Shown: piece by piece, positions 18,127-26,712 of the stretch
Layout of the letters: every line of letters begins with the position of its first letter
Numbering within the stretch: the first letter of the stretch is position 1
Assembly (NCBI RefSeq): GCF_002002865.1
Contig: NZ_CP019508.1
Span: forward strand, 3,390,501 to 3,454,500
Source: Brevundimonas sp. LM2
GTDB taxonomy: Bacteria; Pseudomonadota; Alphaproteobacteria; Caulobacterales; Caulobacteraceae
Direction of reading: 5' to 3'
Length of the DNA stretch: 64,000 bases
Notes under the pieces: generated by a model
What the model was told of the DNA's origin: nothing
What the model saw: only the letters and a program-made list of their open reading frames with translations
Databases searched by the model: none
Translations under genes and position numbers: made by a program

Positions 18127-18229
18127 CTCCTGGGGCACCAAGGTCGGCGCTGATGAGACGATAGACGCGTGGCATTGGACGGCCCATGCTGGAACATCCG
18201 CATCATCGTTGTCAGCGTCCAGGACTCCC

Positions 18230-19141
18230 ATGGATCCCCTTTCTGATGTGCTCGGCCTGATGAAGCCGAACAGCTACGGTTTTCGCGGTCTCGACGCCGG
18301 CGGAGACTGGTCCCTCACCTTTCCGTCCGCCGAGGGCGTCAAATGTTTCGCCGTTCATGCGGGGTACTGCACGATCGCCTTGGATGCCGGGGGCGCTCCG
18401 ACCCGGCTCGTGCCCGGAGATTTCGTGCTTCTTCCAGGACGAAGCGGGTTCAGACTCTACAGCGCTGCCGACGCGCCCGCGACCGATGCCTACCGGTTCT
18501 TCCCCTCGTTTCCGGCGGGTGAGACGGGTGTCCTCAATGGCGGCGGAGACTGCATGGGGGTCGGGGGGTTCTTCGATTTCACTGGTCTTCACACGGAGCT
18601 GCTGCTCGGTGTTCTGCGGCCCATCCTTCATATCCGGGCGGAAGAAACGCGGGCCGAACTGGGTTGGCTGATCGCAAGGCTGATGCGCGAGCTGCGCGAT
18701 CCGCAGCCTGGCGGCACCCTGATCGCGGGTCATCTGGCCCAGACGCTTCTGATCGAGGCGCTGCGGCTGCACCTTGCCGAGCGCCGAGGAGCGCATGCAG
18801 GCTGGCTGTTCGCGCTCGGCGACAGGCAGATCGGCCCGGTCCTTGCGGCCATGCATGCCGAACCGGCGCGACGCTGGGCCTTGTCGGATTTGGCGCGTAT
18901 CGCCGGCATGTCGCGGTCCAGTTTCGCCGTACGCTTCAAGACGGCGGTAGGCGAGCCTGCGATGGACTACCTGACGCGATGGCGGATGATGCTGGCCGCG
19001 GATCGGCTGGCCACCGGCCGAGTGTCGATTGCAACGGTCGCGCCTTCCGTCGGCTATGAATCGGAAAGCGCCTTCAGCGCGGCGTTCAAGCGTACCTTTG
19101 GCGGATCGCCGAGCGCCTTCGCGAGGGCACGCGGCGTCTGA
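18230..19141 (+). CDS. AraC-family transcriptional regulator with N-terminal cupin
   Basis: The ATG at 18230 (MDPLSDVLGLMKPNSYGF) is the best start and gives 303 residues; an upstream ATG at 18107 would overlap the divergent gene. An N-terminal cupin_6-type domain (about 1-180) is followed by two AraC helix-turn-helix motifs (LSDLARIAGMSRSSFAVRFK and a second near VGYESESAFSAAFKRTFG). Likely activates the divergent reductase gene in response to a small organic compound. Confidence 0.9.
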   Translation: MDPLSDVLGLMKPNSYGFRGLDAGGDWSLTFPSAEGVKCFAVHAGYCTIALDAGGAPTRLVPGDFVLLPGRSGFRLYSAADAPATDAYRFFPSFPAGETGVLNGGGDCMGVGGFFDFTGLHTELLLGVLRPILHIRAEETRAELGWLIARLMRELRDPQPGGTLIAGHLAQTLLIEALRLHLAERRGAHAGWLFALGDRQIGPVLAAMHAEPARRWALSDLARIAGMSRSSFAVRFKTAVGEPAMDYLTRWRMMLAADRLATGRVSIATVAPSVGYESESAFSAAFKRTFGGSPSAFARARGV

Positions 19142-19331
19142 CCGGCCGTCGCGAAGAAGGCGCTCGAAACCGGCCGCCGCCTGTTGCCGCGCCGAGACCC
19201 TTTATGCGGCGCATGGCCGGAGGATGCCCAACGTCCCTCATTAGGACAAAGTCTCTACGGAGCGGGGTTGGACGCCAATCCTGCGACCGCTTCGGCAAAA
19301 GAGCGTGGTGCCGGCCCCGCGTCTTTTGCCG

Positions 19332-20258
19332 TCAGCTTGGCGAGGTGTTGGAAACGACGTCGGCCAGCACCTTTTGCGACGGGGTCCAACGGAGCCGCGG
19401 GTAGCGATCATTGTCCAGAGGACGCAGGTGACCACTCCCGTCCATCATGTCGCGCAGATACTGCATCCCCTGCCATGCCGGAAACACGGCATCCGGCTGG
19501 GGGGCCAGCCTTCGGGTCAGGGCGATCATGGTGCTCAACACCGCTGACCCGCCCGGGTTGAGGAGGCGGAAGCGTCGACCCGTCAGGCGCGTCATGGTCC
19601 CGGCAAGCTCGCGCGGGCTCACGCTGTCGCCTGCGACGCGCAGGATCCGAGGTGTTGTTGGATCCAGGGCCACGGCGGCGACATAGGCCGCAACATCGTC
19701 CTTGGTAGTGAAATCGAGCTTCTGGTCCGGACTTCCCCAGTGCAGGACAAGACCGGGGCCTGGAAGGACGATCGGTGCCTGTCCGGCGAGCAAATCCGCG
19801 AAGGCCCCGTTCAGGATCGACGTCGCCTGGATCGGGGCTTTGTCGACCTGGGCCATGAAGCGCCGCCGAAGGTCGAGGTTGCGGTTTCGCCCCGGCCGGG
19901 TCCGAGTGAAGTCGAGCGAATAGTCGGAGGGAACGAAGCGGGGGACGCCCGCCGCAACGGCGGCCTCCAGGATACGACCCTGAAGGTCGATGATGGTGTC
20001 CTCATGACCATTCACCGCCGAGACGACACAGGTCGCGCCGCTCATGGACTCACGCAGCAGGGATGCGTCAGCGAAGTCGACCGCGCGGATAGCGGTGCCG
20101 GTCTGCGTCAGAGGACCGGTGTCGGAGCCTTGCCGGGTCAGGGCCAGAACCGTGGCGTCACGCTCTGCCAGGGACCGGGCGATCCTCAGCCCCAGGTCGC
20201 CCGTCCCCCCGATCAGAACGATCCGGGCGTTGGCCTGCGTGTGTTGAACCGCTGTCAT
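19332..20258 (-). CDS. NmrA-like NAD(P)-binding protein (isoflavone-reductase type)
   Basis: The 308-residue protein starts with a Rossmann fold nucleotide motif, VLIGGTGDLGLRIARSL (about residues 14-30), followed by SGATCVVSAVNGHED and FVPSDYSLDF, typical of atypical short-chain reductases of the NmrA/isoflavone reductase group. Reaction unknown. It is followed closely upstream by a second NmrA-type gene (22-base gap), so the two probably form an operon. Confidence 0.82.
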   Translation of the reverse strand: MTAVQHTQANARIVLIGGTGDLGLRIARSLAERDATVLALTRQGSDTGPLTQTGTAIRAVDFADASLLRESMSGATCVVSAVNGHEDTIIDLQGRILEAAVAAGVPRFVPSDYSLDFTRTRPGRNRNLDLRRRFMAQVDKAPIQATSILNGAFADLLAGQAPIVLPGPGLVLHWGSPDQKLDFTTKDDVAAYVAAVALDPTTPRILRVAGDSVSPRELAGTMTRLTGRRFRLLNPGGSAVLSTMIALTRRLAPQPDAVFPAWQGMQYLRDMMDGSGHLRPLDNDRYPRLRWTPSQKVLADVVSNTSPS

Positions 20259-20280
20259 GGGGTGCTCCTGATGATCGGGA

Positions 20281-21138
20281 CTAGGCTTCGGGGGTCGGCA
20301 GGGTCGACCAAGCCGACAGGGTCAGCAGACCCGGATGTTCACTTCGGAGTTGGGCGAGATCGCCGCGAAATCCCTCGCGCGCGATCCATTCGAACATCAG
20401 GCGGAAATCTTCGGGGAGACGCGACCTCATGAAGACGGGGATCGTGAAGGAGACCACCGAATGACGGCCCGCTCGGCGCAGCGACTTGATGGCCTCAGCC
20501 CGGGTCACGCTGTCTCCGGCGATCTCGATCGCCCGGCCGATGTGCGCGGTGGGGTGATCAAAAGCCTGAGCGGCGAACCAACCGATGTCGCGCGCCGAGA
20601 CGAGCTGCATCGCCTGGTCGCGTTTGAGATAGGTCCGCATCATCGACAGCATGGTGATGCGGAATGCGAAGCCATCGAACATCTCCATGAAGGCTGCTGG
20701 GCGAAGGATCGTAGAAGGAAGCTGAAGCTTGTGGATGTGCGCTTCGATCGCGCGCTTGCTTTCGAAATGCGGGACGCCGCTGTCGCGATCGACGCCGCCG
20801 GCCGAGCAGTAGACGAAGTGCTGCACGCCGGCCTCGGCAGCCAGCGACGCCAGCAACCTGCCCTGGCGCTCCTCGCCCGCAGGCCCCTGCTCCATCGGCG
20901 TTTGGACGGCCAGTACGCCATAGACCCCCGACAAGGCCGCGCGGATCGACCCGGCGTCATCAAGGTCACCCTTAACAAGGTCGACGCCTTGTAAAGCCAG
21001 AGCCAGGGCCTTGGGGGCCGTAGGGTTTCGAACCAGCGCGCGCAGCTGCCAGTTTCCCCCACGACGAAGCAGCTCGCGGATCGTGGCACCCCCCTGATTT
21101 CCAGTGGCGCCGGTAATGAGAATGATCGGGTTGGTCAT
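20281..21138 (-). CDS. NmrA-family NAD(P)-binding protein
   Basis: The start at 21138 (MTNPIILITGATGNQGG) has an AGGGAAG site upstream and is preferred over 21165. The 285-residue protein has the GATGNQGG dinucleotide motif and the LVRNP and FVYCSAGGVDR stretches of NmrA-type redox sensors/NAD(P)H quinone reductases. It leads a two-gene operon and is divergent from a LysR gene, its probable regulator. Confidence 0.87.
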   Translation of the reverse strand: MTNPIILITGATGNQGGATIRELLRRGGNWQLRALVRNPTAPKALALALQGVDLVKGDLDDAGSIRAALSGVYGVLAVQTPMEQGPAGEERQGRLLASLAAEAGVQHFVYCSAGGVDRDSGVPHFESKRAIEAHIHKLQLPSTILRPAAFMEMFDGFAFRITMLSMMRTYLKRDQAMQLVSARDIGWFAAQAFDHPTAHIGRAIEIAGDSVTRAEAIKSLRRAGRHSVVSFTIPVFMRSRLPEDFRLMFEWIAREGFRGDLAQLRSEHPGLLTLSAWSTLPTPEA

Positions 21139-21239
21139 GGTGGTCTTCCCTGTTTGTCCAACCAAGATCGTCCGTTGCAGACGAATGCACTAGGCAGCCA
21201 AATCTGGACATAGCGTTCCCAATCTGGAACGATGGTGCC

Positions 21240-22151
21240 ATGGAGCTTGTCGATATCCGCGCCTTCGTTCGCATCGCCGAGGAGCAAGGGATTTCCGCGG
21301 CCGCTCGCGCTCTCGGCGCGCCGAAGTCCACGGTCAGCCGGTCGCTCAACCGCCTCGAGGAGAGCCTTGAATCGGTCCTCATCGAACGCCATACACGACA
21401 GTTGCGCCTGACGGACGCCGGTCAACTGTTCCTGCCGCATGCACGGCGGATCCTGGCCGATGTCGACGAGGCGGGCTCTGCGCTTGAAGGTCTTCTCGGC
21501 GCCCCAAGGGGGACCCTCCGCGTCAACGCAGCCGTCACCTTTGCGTTGGGGCTCGTTGCGCCGATGCTGCCAGGGTTCATCCAGCGTTACCCGGACCTTC
21601 GGGTCGTGCTTGAAACGGAGAACCGCGTCATCGATCTTGGACGCGAGGATGTCGATGTCGCCATTCGCATCGGACGGATGCCGGACTCCGACCTCATGGC
21701 GCGCAAACTCGGGACGATCCAGCTCTGGCCGGTTGCGAGCCCCGCATATCTCTCTGAGCGGGGTACGCCCAATGTTCCAAACGACCTGCTCGGACACTCG
21801 CTTCTCGGATGGATCGATCAGCCGAGCGAATGGGCGTTCAGTTCGCAGGATGGCGGGACCTATCGCATATCAATCGCGGTTGGAAGCGTCGTCCCTGAAC
21901 CGGCCGTCCTGCAAATCTTGTTGTTGGGCGGCATGGGCATAGGGCGTCTGCCCGATTTCCTCGCCCGTTCTTTTGTCAATGACGGCCGCTTGGTTCGGCT
22001 CCTGCCCGCGTTCGAAACCGAGACGGTCGATGTCCACGCAGTCTATCCCGCCCATCGCAACCTCTCTGCGAAGGTACCCCTATTCGTGGATGCGCTTCGG
22101 CGGCACGTCGAAACTCATTCGACCGAAAATGGACGTGTGGGTCGAGAGTGA
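21240..22151 (+). CDS. LysR-family transcriptional regulator
   Basis: The 303-residue protein has the N-terminal winged helix (residues 1-60: MELVDIRAFVRIAEEQGISA then STVSRSLNRLEESL) and a LysR substrate-binding domain (from about residue 90, GTLRVNAAVTF). It is most like the group that carries a divergent short-chain or NmrA-type reductase next door. It probably regulates the two-gene NmrA operon and itself. Confidence 0.92.
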   Translation: MELVDIRAFVRIAEEQGISAAARALGAPKSTVSRSLNRLEESLESVLIERHTRQLRLTDAGQLFLPHARRILADVDEAGSALEGLLGAPRGTLRVNAAVTFALGLVAPMLPGFIQRYPDLRVVLETENRVIDLGREDVDVAIRIGRMPDSDLMARKLGTIQLWPVASPAYLSERGTPNVPNDLLGHSLLGWIDQPSEWAFSSQDGGTYRISIAVGSVVPEPAVLQILLLGGMGIGRLPDFLARSFVNDGRLVRLLPAFETETVDVHAVYPAHRNLSAKVPLFVDALRRHVETHSTENGRVGRE

Positions 22152-22807
22152 CGTTGCGCAGCTCGTCGGCATCCGCGCGGTTATCCATCGGCGCTGGCAG
22201 ACGGCCCCTCGCTGCCATGGAGCCAGTGCTGACCGCGTGCTGCCCAAAGCCTTCGGCGCAGATCTGGAACCTAGGTCGTTATGCATGAGGACATGGAGAG
22301 CAACGCGAGGTGTCGCGCCGTGTGCGACGAACTGGTCGACCGACGACCGGCTGACGCAGTGCGAGCGTTCCGGGATAGGCACCTGCGGCCGCCTCCATAC
22401 GCTCCGCCTGTGAGGAAGCAGAACGAAGTTCGCAGGCCCGTCCCTCAAGTGGGTCAGTTCATGCCTGCGCGTTTCGGTCGTGGGCTCCAAGGCGCTCCGC
22501 AATGACTGCTCGCATCGTCACTGGGGGCCTTCCGGGTTCATTTTCAGCATCGGGTCGACCGTTGCGAACTCACCCGCGCGCGCCGCTGCGTAGTAGTCTG
22601 GCATGACCGCGATCGCGCGCCTGTCGGCGGGTGGTGTGGTGAGGGTGAGCCGTCCGAAAAGCGGACGTCCTAGGCATCAGAGATGGGTGGTGGGCGGACC
22701 TCAGCCTGGAAACGGACCGCCGTCTGGTTCGCGCCATTTGCAGACATTGCAATCGAGCCCGAAACCGGACCCTCAGAGGTGCAAGATTTCCGGCGGGCGG
22801 GAGGAGC
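22152..22807. other. Intergenic region, no gene seen
   Basis: These 656 bases separate the LysR gene from moeA. The open frames present are short, overlap on several strands and lack recognisable domains or ribosome-binding sites. An isolated AAAGCGGAC of the type clustered at 41.3-41.5 kb occurs near 22657. Confidence 0.5.
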
Positions 22808-24007
22808 TTAAGGCGTCGGCGCCAGCACGCTGACCGGCTCGCCATCTGCGACGGCCGGCGCATGTGGCAATCGTCGGATCAGCGCATTAGCCGCCGCCAT
22901 GATGGTGACCAGCGACGTGTCCTGATTGGCGAAGGGCGTCACACGTCGAACGCCGTCCGGACCGGGCGCCGAATGGGCCCGAATATAGTGAACGCGCGGC
23001 CCGTTGGCCGGCAGGATCCCGCTCAGCACCATCGTTTCGAAACGGTCGCCAACTTCGCCCCCCTGCTGTTTCGCGAGAATGGCCGCGAGGAACAGTTCCG
23101 CGCAGACCAGGGCCGAGGCCGGATTGCCCGGCAGGCCCAGCACCGCCCGCCCGTCTGGCAGGGTCGCGAACCACACCGGCTTGCCCGGCCGCATGGCGAC
23201 GCCCTCGACATGCAGGACGGCGCCCAAATCCCGCAACGCGGGTTTGACCAGATCATGGTCGCCGACCGAAGCGCCGCCGATCGTCACAAGCACGTCGAAC
23301 GTCGCGGCGGCGGCTGCAACGGCGATCGCGGCCTGATCGTCGCCGCTCGGCACCAAAACCTGCGGCGCACCGCCATGCCGCGCGACGAACGCCGCCAGCG
23401 ACGGCGCGCCGGAGTTGTAGATCTGATCCGGGCCGGCCGGCCCGCCCGGCTCGACCAGCTCATCTCCCGTCGCCAGGATCGCGACCCGCGGTCGGCGGGC
23501 GCACCGCAGGAGCGCCGCGCCCGCCGACGCCGCCAGCGCCAATCGCCACGGATTCATCCGCGTTCCAGCCTCCAGCAGCGTCTCGCCGCCTCTGAAATCG
23601 CAGCCCCGGCGACGGACGTGACGCGACGCGCTCGTCGTCGCCTTGAACACGGCGATATCGCCCCGACGATCGACCTCTTCCTGAATCACGACCCGGTCGG
23701 TGCCCGGCGGCAGGGGCGCGCCGGTGAATATCCGGGCCGTCTCGCCGCGGGCGATCGCTAGATCCAGGCCCCGCCCGGCGACGCTTTCGCCCACGATCCG
23801 CAACGTCGCGCCCTCCCGAACATCGGCGCTCCGCACCGCCCAGCCATCCATCGCCGAGGCGTCGAACGGAGGCTGGTCCCGCCCCGCCTTGACTGGCGCG
23901 CCGAGCCTCCGTCCATCCGTCCGGGCCAGCATGACATCCTCCGCGTCGAGCGGGGCGACCTGCGCGAGCATCCGTGCCAATGCGGCCTCGACGGTCGGCA
24001 GGTTCAT
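22808..24007 (-). CDS. moeA: Molybdopterin molybdenumtransferase
   Basis: The 399-residue protein has MoeA features in order: PPFDASAMDGWAVR (about 46-59), FTGAPLPPGTDRVV, the MPT-binding domain with TGDELVEPG, TIGGASVGDHDLVKPAL and LPGNPASALVCAELF, and a C-terminal domain. It inserts molybdate into adenylylated molybdopterin in the cytosol, giving the cofactor needed by the nitrate reductase in the same operon. It overlaps the preceding 70-residue gene by four bases (ATGA). It is the last gene of the long nir-nas-mo operon. Confidence 0.95.
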   Translation of the reverse strand: MNLPTVEAALARMLAQVAPLDAEDVMLARTDGRRLGAPVKAGRDQPPFDASAMDGWAVRSADVREGATLRIVGESVAGRGLDLAIARGETARIFTGAPLPPGTDRVVIQEEVDRRGDIAVFKATTSASRHVRRRGCDFRGGETLLEAGTRMNPWRLALAASAGAALLRCARRPRVAILATGDELVEPGGPAGPDQIYNSGAPSLAAFVARHGGAPQVLVPSGDDQAAIAVAAAAATFDVLVTIGGASVGDHDLVKPALRDLGAVLHVEGVAMRPGKPVWFATLPDGRAVLGLPGNPASALVCAELFLAAILAKQQGGEVGDRFETMVLSGILPANGPRVHYIRAHSAPGPDGVRRVTPFANQDTSLVTIMAAANALIRRLPHAPAVADGEPVSVLAPTP

Positions 24008-24216
24008 GGCCGCATCCAGTCGCCGGAAGCGCCGCCGGTCTTTGCGACCAGCCGCGCCGTGTCGATCGTCATCCCCAGTCCTGATCCGTCCGGCGGCTGC
24101 CCCACCGACACCTCGACGGAACTCAGCATCAGGGGATGGCGCGTCGGGATCAGGTCGGACGTCCGCTCGGGGGCCGCCGACTCCGCAAGCGTGTCGAACA
24201 TCAGCACCGTAGCCAT
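24004..24216 (-). CDS. Small protein of unknown function between moaA and moeA (70 aa)
   Basis: The start overlaps the moaA stop (TGATG) and its stop overlaps the moeA start (ATGA), so it is translated as part of the operon. It begins [13 protein letters not shown] and has a central SSVEVSVGQPPDG. No cysteine, metal motif or C-terminal Gly-Gly is present, so it is not MoaD. No family recognised. The tight coupling on both sides argues for a role in cofactor synthesis or nitrate reductase assembly, but this is inference. Confidence 0.65.
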   Translation of the reverse strand: MATVLMFDTLAESAAPERTSDLIPTRHPLMLSSVEVSVGQPPDGSGLGMTIDTARLVAKTGGASGDWMRP

Positions 24217-25340
24217 CAGCCGCCCGTCATCGACATCGGTCGCGACACCGCCGGCGCGGCCCCTCGGCCGGAGATATCGAATTCGTGCCCCCTGGGCTTG
24301 CGCGCGATGGCCTCACGGATCGCCGCTCGCACCGGCGCATCGTCGCCGGGATTGTGGCGCAACACGGCCTTCAGGTCGGCGTGGTCGTCCTGACCCAGAC
24401 AGAGGAACAACGTCCCCGTGCAGGTCACCCGCACCCGGTTGCACGTCTCGCAGAAGCTGTGGGTCATCGGCGCTATGAAGCCCAGGATTCCTCCCGTTTC
24501 CCCGACGCGGACATAGCGCGCCGGCCCGCCGGTCCTCCGGCCGAGCGGCGTCAGTGTCCAGCCGCGTTCCAGCTCGGCCCGGACCCTGGACAGGGGCAGG
24601 TACTGGTCCATCCGGTCCGCCTCGATCTGCCCCAGCGGCATGGTCTCGATCAGGGTGATGTCCATGTCCCGTCCATGCGCCCATGCGATCATCGCAGGCA
24701 GGGCTTCGGCGTTGTCGCCCTTCAACGCCACGGTGTTGATCATGACCTTCAGTCCCGCCGCCTGCGCCGCGTCCAGGCCTTCCAGTACGCCGGCCAGATC
24801 GCCGCCGCGCGTGATCCGGCGGTAGGCGTCGGCGTCGAGCGTGTCGACCGACACATTGATCCGCTTCACCCCGTAGCGCGCTAAGGCCTCGGCATGGCGG
24901 GCCAGCTGCGTGCCGTTGGTCGTGAGGGTCAGCTCCTTCAACCGTCCGCTCTGGAGATGGCGAGACAGGTCGGAGACCAGGTCCATGAAGCCCTTGCGGA
25001 TCAGCGGCTCGCCCCCTGTCAGCCGCAACCGCTTCGCGCCGAGGTCGATGAAGGTCGAACACAGCCGGCCCAGTTCCTCGATCGTCAGCAGTTCCTGGCG
25101 CGGCAGAAAGCTCTGCCGTTCGGTCATGCAATAGGTACAGCGCAGGTCGCAGCGATCCGTCTCCGATATCCGCACATAGTCGATCACACGCCCGAAGGGA
25201 TCGGCCAGAGGCGGCGCTGGCCATGGGCCTTCCGCATCAACCGGCCCATCCGAGCCGGTCGTTGCCATCGAGCTTTTCGTCATCGCGCGTCCGCTATGAT
25301 CGTTCGGCGGCGTCGCCTTCCTGATCCTCAGCACAGGCAT
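24216..25340 (-). CDS. moaA: GTP 3',8-cyclase, molybdenum cofactor step 1
   Basis: A radical-SAM protein of 374 residues. The SAM-binding cluster is Cys64, Cys68, Cys71 in [19 protein letters not shown] follows. A C-terminal second cluster is formed by [13 protein letters not shown] and a later Cys. It converts GTP to the cyclic precursor processed by MoaC to cPMP. The start at 25340 has GAGGG five bases upstream; it leaves an unusually long N-terminal leader of about 45 residues, so 25283 or 25268 remain possible. The gap to mobA is six bases. Confidence 0.93.
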   Translation of the reverse strand: MPVLRIRKATPPNDHSGRAMTKSSMATTGSDGPVDAEGPWPAPPLADPFGRVIDYVRISETDRCDLRCTYCMTERQSFLPRQELLTIEELGRLCSTFIDLGAKRLRLTGGEPLIRKGFMDLVSDLSRHLQSGRLKELTLTTNGTQLARHAEALARYGVKRINVSVDTLDADAYRRITRGGDLAGVLEGLDAAQAAGLKVMINTVALKGDNAEALPAMIAWAHGRDMDITLIETMPLGQIEADRMDQYLPLSRVRAELERGWTLTPLGRRTGGPARYVRVGETGGILGFIAPMTHSFCETCNRVRVTCTGTLFLCLGQDDHADLKAVLRHNPGDDAPVRAAIREAIARKPRGHEFDISGRGAAPAVSRPMSMTGG

Positions 25341-25346
25341 CGGCCC

Positions 25347-25886
25347 TCAACCCGCCCGTTCAAGACGCCACAGATCCTGCGTCGTGTTGATGTTGGCGAT
25401 CGGCCGCGGCAGATCGATCGCGACCGCCCGGGTCGAGGCGGCCCAGGCGCGCACCGACCGGCTCGGGCTGTTGGCAATGAACCGATCCAGCTCTGGCGAC
25501 AGCGCCGCCGGCCACAGCCCCGTGATCGGCAGATCGCGCAGATAGCTAACGGGTCCGGCGCACTGGAGCCGCAACACCAGATCGGGGGGCAGCAGCGGGG
25601 TGTCGCAGCCCGCGCTCACCACCGCCTCGTAGTCGTGGTCCAGCGCATGGCGCAGGGCCGCCGCCAGCCCGCCGAGCGGACCGAGGTCGGGACCGGGACG
25701 ATCCGGCAGGCAAGTCCGGTTGGCCCGGCCGCGCCCGCAGACGACGACCGCATCGACCTGACCCGACAGGGCGTCGATCGCATGGTCCAGCAACGGGCGG
25801 TGCTCGAACAGGGCAAGCGCCTTGTCGGACCCGAACCGGCTGGCCCGGCCGCCCGCGAGGATGGCGCCGAGAAGTCGCCGGGTCAT
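25347..25886 (-). CDS. mobA: Molybdenum cofactor guanylyltransferase
   Basis: The 179-residue protein starts LLGAILAGGRASRFGSDKAL, the nucleotide-binding loop of MobA (LAGGxxxRxGxDK). LGPLGGLAAAL and VSAGCDTPLLP are further family motifs. It attaches GMP to molybdopterin to make the guanine-dinucleotide form used by nitrate reductases such as NasA. It overlaps cobA by four bases (ATGA), fixing its place in the operon. Confidence 0.92.
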   Translation of the reverse strand: MTRRLLGAILAGGRASRFGSDKALALFEHRPLLDHAIDALSGQVDAVVVCGRGRANRTCLPDRPGPDLGPLGGLAAALRHALDHDYEAVVSAGCDTPLLPPDLVLRLQCAGPVSYLRDLPITGLWPAALSPELDRFIANSPSRSVRAWAASTRAVAIDLPRPIANINTTQDLWRLERAG

Positions 25887-26701
25887 GCCGCCGCGTCCGT
25901 GTCATGGGCCATCGCGTTCGCGTGGCTGAAGGCCGCGACATGATCCGGTCGCGCCACGGCATGGCCGATCAGCAGCAGGGTCGGCGCATCTTCCGCCAGG
26001 GCGGCGACGCTGAACGGCAACAGATCCAGCCGCGTGAACAGCAGCCGCTCCTCCTCCAGGGTGACATTGACCGCCACCAGCACCGGTGTGTCGCCGGACA
26101 GGCCGCGCGACAACAACTGACGCGTGAGTTCCGGCGCGGCCGACCGTCCCATATAGACCCCCAGGGTCGCCGCCGGATCGGCCAGGGCGTCCCAGTCGAG
26201 ATCCAACGGTTCGTCGGCGCGGGCGTGGGCGGTCACGAACTGGATCCGCCGCGCCAGGCCTCGCAGGGTGAGGGAGACCCCGGCGCGGGCGGCGGCCGCG
26301 CTGGCCGTGGTGATCCCGGGAGCGACCCGGACCCGGACGCCGCAGGCCCCGAGATGGCGTAGTTCCTCAGCCGACCGCCCGAACATCGAGGGGTCGCCCC
26401 CCTTGAGCCGCACCACCCGCCGCCCGGACAGCGCTGCCGCCAGCAGCAGATCGTTGATCCCTTTCTGATCCTTTGAATGCGCCCGGGCCCGCTTGCCGAC
26501 AGTCACCCGATCGACACCGGCGGGGATCAGGGCGAGGACGCCGGGGCCCACCAGCGCGTCGTGGAAGACGATGTCGGCGGCGCGGATCAACCGCTCGGCC
26601 TGACGCGTCAGCAGGTCGGGATCCCCAGGACCGGCACCGACCAGCCAGACCTCGCCGGGGGCGATCGGGCCGGTATCACAGGCTGCGGCATGGCGAGACA
26701 T
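25883..26701 (-). CDS. cobA: Uroporphyrinogen-III C-methyltransferase
   Basis: The ATG at 26701 has AAAGGA nine bases upstream and lies 11 bases after nasA; the open frame continues upstream but is then nasA antiframe. The 272-residue protein shows the SUMT motifs VWLVGAGPGDPDLLT, VRLKGGDPSMFGR and VAPGITTASAAAA. It makes precorrin-2, the siroheme precursor for NirB. It is complete, unlike the shortened methylase domain of cysG at 34.1 kb. Confidence 0.93.
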   Translation of the reverse strand: MSRHAAACDTGPIAPGEVWLVGAGPGDPDLLTRQAERLIRAADIVFHDALVGPGVLALIPAGVDRVTVGKRARAHSKDQKGINDLLLAAALSGRRVVRLKGGDPSMFGRSAEELRHLGACGVRVRVAPGITTASAAAARAGVSLTLRGLARRIQFVTAHARADEPLDLDWDALADPAATLGVYMGRSAAPELTRQLLSRGLSGDTPVLVAVNVTLEEERLLFTRLDLLPFSVAALAEDAPTLLLIGHAVARPDHVAAFSHANAMAHDTDAAA

Positions 26702-26712
26702 GGGCGGTCCTT

